This document shows, piece after piece, positions 60,158 through 64,000 of a DNA stretch of 64,000 nucleotides. The position numbers and the translations under genes were made by a program. Under the pieces are notes generated by a model, which was not told the origin of the DNA, did not search any database, and was given only the letters and a program-made list of their open reading frames with translations. Origin of the DNA: Paracoccaceae bacterium. Its GTDB lineage: Bacteria; Pseudomonadota; Alphaproteobacteria; Rhodobacterales; Rhodobacteraceae. The number at the start of each line of letters is the position of its first letter. Within the stretch, counting starts at the first letter, position 1. Location of the stretch: contig JAAFAB010000002.1 of assembly GCA_018222585.1 (NCBI GenBank), positions 434,001-498,000 on the forward strand, in the 5' to 3' direction.

Positions 60158-61150
60158 TCAGCAGTAGCGTTCGACGGCGACCATCTGGGTGTCGCCGTAG
60201 CGGTCGCCCCAGGCCCAGCCTGCGGGCAGGATCGCGTCGACCTCGGCAAGCGTTGCCGCATCCATGTCGATCTTCTGCGCATCCAGCCATTCGTTGAGGT
60301 GGGCGGCGGTGCGGGTGCCGGGGATCGGGATGACGTGGTCGCCCTGCGCCATCACCCAGGCCAGCGCCGCCCCGGCGACCGAGACGCCCCGGCCATGGGC
60401 CCACTGGCGGAACTCCTCGATTTTGCCGAGGTTGTGGCTGTAGTTCGGTTCAGTGAAACGCGGGTTGTTGAGGCGGAAATCGCCCTCGCGCATGTCGGCG
60501 CGATTGACCGAGGTTTCGCCGAGCATGCCGCGTGCCACGGGCGAGAAGGCGACGAAGCTGACGCCGAGTTCGGCGCAGCTGCGGATCAACCCCAGCTCGG
60601 GCAGGCGGGTCCAGAGCGAATATTCGTTCTGCACCGCCGTCACCGGACGCACCGCATGAGCGCGTTGCAGGGTGTAGGGAGCGATCTCCGACAGGCCATA
60701 TCCCTTGATCAGCCCCTCGTCGATCAGCCGGCCCATGGTCTCGGCCACCTCCTCGATCGGGGTCTCGGGGTTGTGACGATGGGCATAGAACAGCTCGACC
60801 GAGCTGCGGCCCAGCTTTTCGAGCGAACCTTCCAGCTCGCTGCGCAGGTAATCATAGCTGTTGTCGATCCGCCGCGGCGGGCCGGGGATGATCGAGGCCT
60901 TGGTGGCAATGGTGATCCCTTCGGGCTTCTTCGCCGCCAGGTAGCGGCCCAGCACGGTTTCCGAAACCCCCATGCCGTAGATATTCGCGGTGTCCCAGAA
61001 GGTGATCCCGGCGCTGATGGCGGCGTCGAGACAGGCGTGGCTGGTCTCTTCATCGGTGGATCCGAACATGCCGCCGAAGGACATGGCGCCGAAGGCCAGT
61101 TGCGGCACCATGATGCCGGTACGACCCAGTTCTACCTGTTTGAAACTCAT
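60158..61150 (-). CDS. Aldo/keto reductase
   Basis: 330 aa TIM-barrel NADPH oxidoreductase. The catalytic tetrad is visible: Asp and Tyr in [20 protein letters not shown], Lys in TIATKASII, and His in [18 protein letters not shown]-terminal cofactor site is in [16 protein letters not shown]. Close to the plant/bacterial AKR13-like reductases in motif style; substrate unknown. Its start overlaps the deoD stop (ATGA). Confidence 0.92.
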   Translation of the reverse strand: MSFKQVELGRTGIMVPQLAFGAMSFGGMFGSTDEETSHACLDAAISAGITFWDTANIYGMGVSETVLGRYLAAKKPEGITIATKASIIPGPPRRIDNSYDYLRSELEGSLEKLGRSSVELFYAHRHNPETPIEEVAETMGRLIDEGLIKGYGLSEIAPYTLQRAHAVRPVTAVQNEYSLWTRLPELGLIRSCAELGVSFVAFSPVARGMLGETSVNRADMREGDFRLNNPRFTEPNYSHNLGKIEEFRQWAHGRGVSVAGAALAWVMAQGDHVIPIPGTRTAAHLNEWLDAQKIDMDAATLAEVDAILPAGWAWGDRYGDTQMVAVERYC

Positions 61151-61851
61151 GCGAAAGCAGCCTCCAGCGCGATTTCGACCATGTCGCCGAAGCTCTTTTC
61201 GCGGTCCTCGGAAGGCAGGGCCTCGCCGGTCTGCAGGTGGTCCGAGACGGTCAGCACGGCCAGCGCACGGCAGCCGTGACGGTGGGCGAGGTTGTAGAGT
61301 TCGGCGGCCTCCATTTCGACACCGAGGACGCCGTGGCGTGTCAGCTGCGCATTGAGGTCGTCGCGTTCGTCGTAGAAGACGTCGGACGAATAGATCCCGC
61401 CGGCGTGGACCGGCGTGCCTTTGGCGGTGGCGGCGACATGGGCGGCGGCGAGCAGGCCGAAATCGGCGCAGGGGGCAAAGTTCAGCTCCCGGAAGAGGCC
61501 CGCGGAGGGGGTCGAGAGCGACGAGGCGGTCATCGCCAGGATCACGTCGCGGATCTTCACCGTCTCCTGCATCCCCCCGCAGGAGCCGATGCGGATCAGG
61601 GTCTTGGCGCCATAGTCCTTGATCAGCTCATTGGCGTAGATCGACAGCGAAGGCATCCCCATGCCCGAGCCGTGGATCGTCACCCGGTTGCCCTTCCAGG
61701 TACCGGTGAAGCCGAGCATCCCGCGCACTTCGTTCACCAGTTCCACGTTCTCAAGGTAGGTCTCGGCAGCCCAGCGGGCGCGATAAGGGTCGCCGGGCAG
61801 CAGTACTGTCTCGGCGATCTGGCCGGGGGCGGCTCCGATATGAACGGTCAT
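61147..61851 (-). CDS. deoD: Purine-nucleoside phosphorylase, DeoD type
   Basis: Cleaves purine nucleosides with phosphate for salvage. 234 aa, the normal hexameric type. [64 protein letters not shown] and [11 protein letters not shown] are all typical. ATG 61851 ([15 protein letters not shown]) is chosen because the longer frame adds non-family residues. Followed by the aldo/keto reductase in a translationally coupled pair. Confidence 0.96.
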   Translation of the reverse strand: MTVHIGAAPGQIAETVLLPGDPYRARWAAETYLENVELVNEVRGMLGFTGTWKGNRVTIHGSGMGMPSLSIYANELIKDYGAKTLIRIGSCGGMQETVKIRDVILAMTASSLSTPSAGLFRELNFAPCADFGLLAAAHVAATAKGTPVHAGGIYSSDVFYDERDDLNAQLTRHGVLGVEMEAAELYNLAHRHGCRALAVLTVSDHLQTGEALPSEDREKSFGDMVEIALEAAFA

Positions 61852-61965
61852 GTCCTGTCCTCTTCTGGCGCCTCGGGGGCGCATGTCCGGCGCCAGACTA
61901 ACCGCTTGCGCCCCGAGGGCAAGGCGGGGATCGAGCCAGGCGGCCGGGGTCTCCGGCGGGGTCCT

Positions 61966-62979
61966 TCAGGGGGTGAACAGGGTGCCGAAACCGAGGTGGC
62001 GCTGCGGCGCGGGCACCACCAGGCCAAGCGCGGGGGGCGGCGTGCGCCCGCGCGCCTGCAGCGGGCGGGATTGGGGCCGGTAGTCGGGTGGCGCGCAGGA
62101 GATCCGCTCGGGGCCGCGGGCGCCCGGCACGACGTGACAATCGCTGGCCGGGCGCAATGGGCCGACCGGGGCGCTGGCGCCTGCGCCGGGATGGGGGATG
62201 CGGTGGTTGTAGGTCAGCCTCAGCGAGGGGACAGGCGCGTTTCCCGGCTCAAAGCGGGTGCTCAGCCGGGCCTCCAGGGCGCTGCCCTCGGGCAGGGCGC
62301 GGGTCATCCGTCCGGTCAGGCTGAGGGTGCCGAGGCCGCGTGCGGCGCGGGTGGCGCTGGCGGGGTAGTGGAACAGGCTGAGGCGCCCGCCGAGGTCAAG
62401 CCCGCTGCCGAAACTCTGCTGCCAGGCCAGGTAACCGTCGATCCCCGCACGGGGCACCGCCGCCCCAGTGTAGAAGCGTGCAGCGGTGTAATCGGCGAAG
62501 GGCAAGTAGAGGTTCGACCCGAAGCTCAGCCGCCAGTCCTGCAGGACGCCGGCGATGGCCTGCTCGTATTCCACGCCGAGGCTCGCCTGGCCCAGCAGGT
62601 CGGGCATTCCCGCCTGCTTGCCCAGTTCGACATAGGCGTTCAGCCCCAACACCCGGTCGGGGCCGAGCGCCAGCCGGGAAATGCGCCCATAGCCGAGCCG
62701 CACCGTCTGGTCCGCCGCGCTGCCGGCGAAACTGGCCTGCAGCTCGGTGAAGCGCGCCCCCCGGCTGCTGGCCTGCCCGGGCAGCAGCAGCCCGAAACTC
62801 AGATCAGCCCAGTTGCGGTTCAGGCTCAGCCCGTAGGCGCCGCTGGCGGCATAGGAGCCCGCCCCCTGGCGCAGCAGGGTGGTCTGCGCCGGGGTGGGCA
62901 GGGGGGCGAGCAGGGCCAGGCCCGTCGCCAGCGACAGCAGCGGGGCAAGGCGCGGAACGGGGAGGAGCCGACCGGACAT
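61966..62979 (-). CDS. Outer-membrane beta-barrel protein resembling an inverse autotransporter domain
   Basis: 337 aa. Signal peptide (LAPLLSLATGLALLAPL, cleavage near TPAQ-TT). The body alternates hydrophobic and polar residues as in a barrel: SGAYGLSLNRNWADLSFGLL, VRLGYGRISRLALGPDRVLG, LNAYVELGKQ, FGSNLYLPFADY, GIDGYLAWQQ. NLYLP and GIDGYLAW resemble the inverse autotransporter (intimin-like) beta-domain. The C-terminal 80 residues are Pro/Arg-rich with two cysteines, with no Ig-like passenger. A plus-strand shadow frame of 731 codons covers it, but only this strand shows a signal peptide and barrel pattern. Confidence 0.7.
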   Translation of the reverse strand: MSGRLLPVPRLAPLLSLATGLALLAPLPTPAQTTLLRQGAGSYAASGAYGLSLNRNWADLSFGLLLPGQASSRGARFTELQASFAGSAADQTVRLGYGRISRLALGPDRVLGLNAYVELGKQAGMPDLLGQASLGVEYEQAIAGVLQDWRLSFGSNLYLPFADYTAARFYTGAAVPRAGIDGYLAWQQSFGSGLDLGGRLSLFHYPASATRAARGLGTLSLTGRMTRALPEGSALEARLSTRFEPGNAPVPSLRLTYNHRIPHPGAGASAPVGPLRPASDCHVVPGARGPERISCAPPDYRPQSRPLQARGRTPPPALGLVVPAPQRHLGFGTLFTP

Positions 62980-63084
62980 GCCAACCCAATGCGGCGCGCC
63001 GGGCAGGGTTCCGGGCCGGTCCGGGCCTCGGCGGTGCCTTGCCGCAAGGGAGGCGGGGCTGTCGGCGGCGCGGCTGGAGGGGGC

Positions 63085-63360
63085 CTAGCGCCGGATCTCG
63101 AAGCCCTCGGGGCGGACGTCCGGGGCGATGCGGTGGCTGACCTCGCTGACCCGGGCGAAGGTGGGGCCTTGGGCCATGCGCTCCAGCAGCGCCTCGACCG
63201 CCGGGCCGGGGCCATGCAGCAGGGCCTCGACGCCGCCGTCGGGCAGGTTGCGCACCCAGCCGGTGAGGCCCAGGGCCAGAGCCTCTTCACGCGCCCAGGC
63301 GCGGTAGCCGACGCCCTGGACGCGGCCGGTGATGCGGGCCTTGCGGGTGATTTCCGTCAT
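63085..63360 (-). CDS. acyP: Acylphosphatase
   Basis: Hydrolyses acyl phosphates such as acetyl or carbamoyl phosphate. 91 aa from ATG 63360. The signature GRVQGVGYRAWAREEALALG carries the catalytic arginine, and LTGWVRNLPDGGVEALLHG carries the catalytic asparagine. It follows the ethylmalonyl-CoA mutase gene by 37 bases on the same strand, so they may share a transcript. Confidence 0.95.
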   Translation of the reverse strand: MTEITRKARITGRVQGVGYRAWAREEALALGLTGWVRNLPDGGVEALLHGPGPAVEALLERMAQGPTFARVSEVSHRIAPDVRPEGFEIRR

Positions 63361-63397
63361 GGCGCCAGCCTGCCACACCCGCGGGGCGCGGGAAAGG

Positions 63398-64000
63398 TCA
63401 GGCGGCCGCCTCCTCGGGACTGGCGAGGGTGATCACGTCGGCCATGATGCGGTTGAGGGCGAAATCCTTCGGCGTGTAGATCCGCGCCACGCCCATCTCC
63501 AGCAGCCGCGTGGCATCGGCCTCGGGGATGATCCCGCCGAGGATCAGCGGCACATGGCCCAGTCCCTCGGCGCGCATCAGGCGCAGCACCTCCTCGACCA
63601 GTGGCAGGTGGCTGCCCGAGAGGATCGACAGGCCCAGCACATGCACCTCTTCGTCCCGCGCGCGGGTGACGATTTCCTGCGGGGTCAGGCGGATGCCCTC
63701 GTAGTGGATCGCCATGCCGCAGTCCCGCGCCCGGCAGGCGATCTGCTCGGCGCCGTTGGAGTGGCCGTCAAGTCCGGGCTTGCCGATCATGAACGACAGA
63801 CGCCGCCCGAGACGGGTGGAGACCGCGTCGACCGCAGCGCGCAGCTCCTCCAGCCCCTCGGCGCGGTTCGAGATGCCGGTCGCAACGCCGGTCGGCCCCC
63901 GGTACTGGCCATGCACCTCGCGCATGGTCTCGGCCCATTCGCCGGTGGTGACGCCGGCCTTCGCGGCGGCAATCGAGGCCGGCATGATGTTCTGCCCCGC
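63398..64000 (-). CDS. ecm: Ethylmalonyl-CoA mutase, C-terminal B12-binding part (5' end beyond window)
   Basis: About 200 codons of the 3' end; the frame is open to position 64000. It contains the cobalamin-binding motif DxHxxG in GKPGLDGHSNGAEQIACRA, then LGLSILSGSHLPLVEEVL and LILGGIIPEADATRLLEMG, the Rossmann-like B12 domain. The preceding part GEWAETMREVHGQYRGPTGV is the end of the catalytic barrel region typical of Ecm/MeaA rather than methylmalonyl-CoA mutase. It isomerises ethylmalonyl-CoA to methylsuccinyl-CoA, the signature step of the ethylmalonyl-CoA pathway. Confidence 0.88.
   Translation of the reverse strand, partial: AGQNIMPASIAAAKAGVTTGEWAETMREVHGQYRGPTGVATGISNRAEGLEELRAAVDAVSTRLGRRLSFMIGKPGLDGHSNGAEQIACRARDCGMAIHYEGIRLTPQEIVTRARDEEVHVLGLSILSGSHLPLVEEVLRLMRAEGLGHVPLILGGIIPEADATRLLEMGVARIYTPKDFALNRIMADVITLASPEEAAA

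Noticed and set aside
61237-63432. Plus-strand open frame of 731 codons across deoD, the barrel gene and acylphosphatase
   Set aside because: It spans three recognisable minus-strand genes and their gaps, and shows no domain.

Overview
The window is 64 kb of high-GC, tightly packed chromosomal DNA. It most likely comes from an alphaproteobacterium of the Rhodobacterales (Rhodobacter/Roseobacter group). The reasons are the gene orders sucC-sucD-(DUF805)-sucA-sucB-(MAPEG)-lpd, mdh-malyl-CoA enzyme-NnrU-DUF1737-mesaconyl-CoA hydratase-sdhCDAB and argH-lipoprotein-lysA-TIGR02302, plus an ethylmalonyl-CoA mutase at the right edge. Species cannot be decided from the sequence. No transposase, integrase, prophage, CRISPR array, rRNA or tRNA was seen, so this looks like core chromosome with an efflux-rich left end.

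Layout. 1-652: a membrane sensor protein cut by the window edge. 1267-7203: an RND efflux operon with two periplasmic adaptors, one pump and a TetR regulator, preceded by twin palindromic operators. 7301-12303: a second RND system led by a GbsR/MarR regulator with its own palindrome. 12412-16413: a small membrane protein, a tandem TetR regulator and the RNA-binding protein Tex. 16623-23558: a three-gene module of two transglutaminase-like proteins and a fused ATP-grasp/alpha-E protein, followed by a PLP decarboxylase. 25007-31427: tlpA-like gene divergent from argH, a small lipoprotein, DUF2834 protein, lysA and a DUF4175 protein. 31852-36734: zinc-ribbon protein, ftsE-ftsX-plsC-FMN protein chain, glycosyltransferase. 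36929-47289 (minus strand): lpd, two MAPEG proteins, sucB, sucA, two DUF805 proteins, sucD, sucC. 47611-56031: mdh, a secreted protein, ethylmalonyl-CoA pathway genes and sdhCDAB. 56158-64000: lysozyme-like secreted protein, small ORFs, ornithine decarboxylase with a long leader, DUF1989 protein, aldo/keto reductase, deoD, an outer-membrane barrel, acylphosphatase and the C-terminus of ethylmalonyl-CoA mutase.

How the genes work together. The centre of the window supplies the lower half of the TCA cycle: 2-oxoglutarate dehydrogenase, succinyl-CoA synthetase, succinate dehydrogenase and malate dehydrogenase. It is interleaved with ethylmalonyl-CoA pathway enzymes that feed acetyl-CoA carbon into malate and succinyl-CoA. 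A nearly identical 32-bp bipartite palindromic element lies 109 bp upstream of sucC and 120 bp upstream of sdhC, which suggests one regulator controls both operons. The least understood parts are the transglutaminase/ATP-grasp/alpha-E module, the ornithine decarboxylase leader, the isolated inverse-autotransporter-like barrel, and several intergenic inverted repeats.
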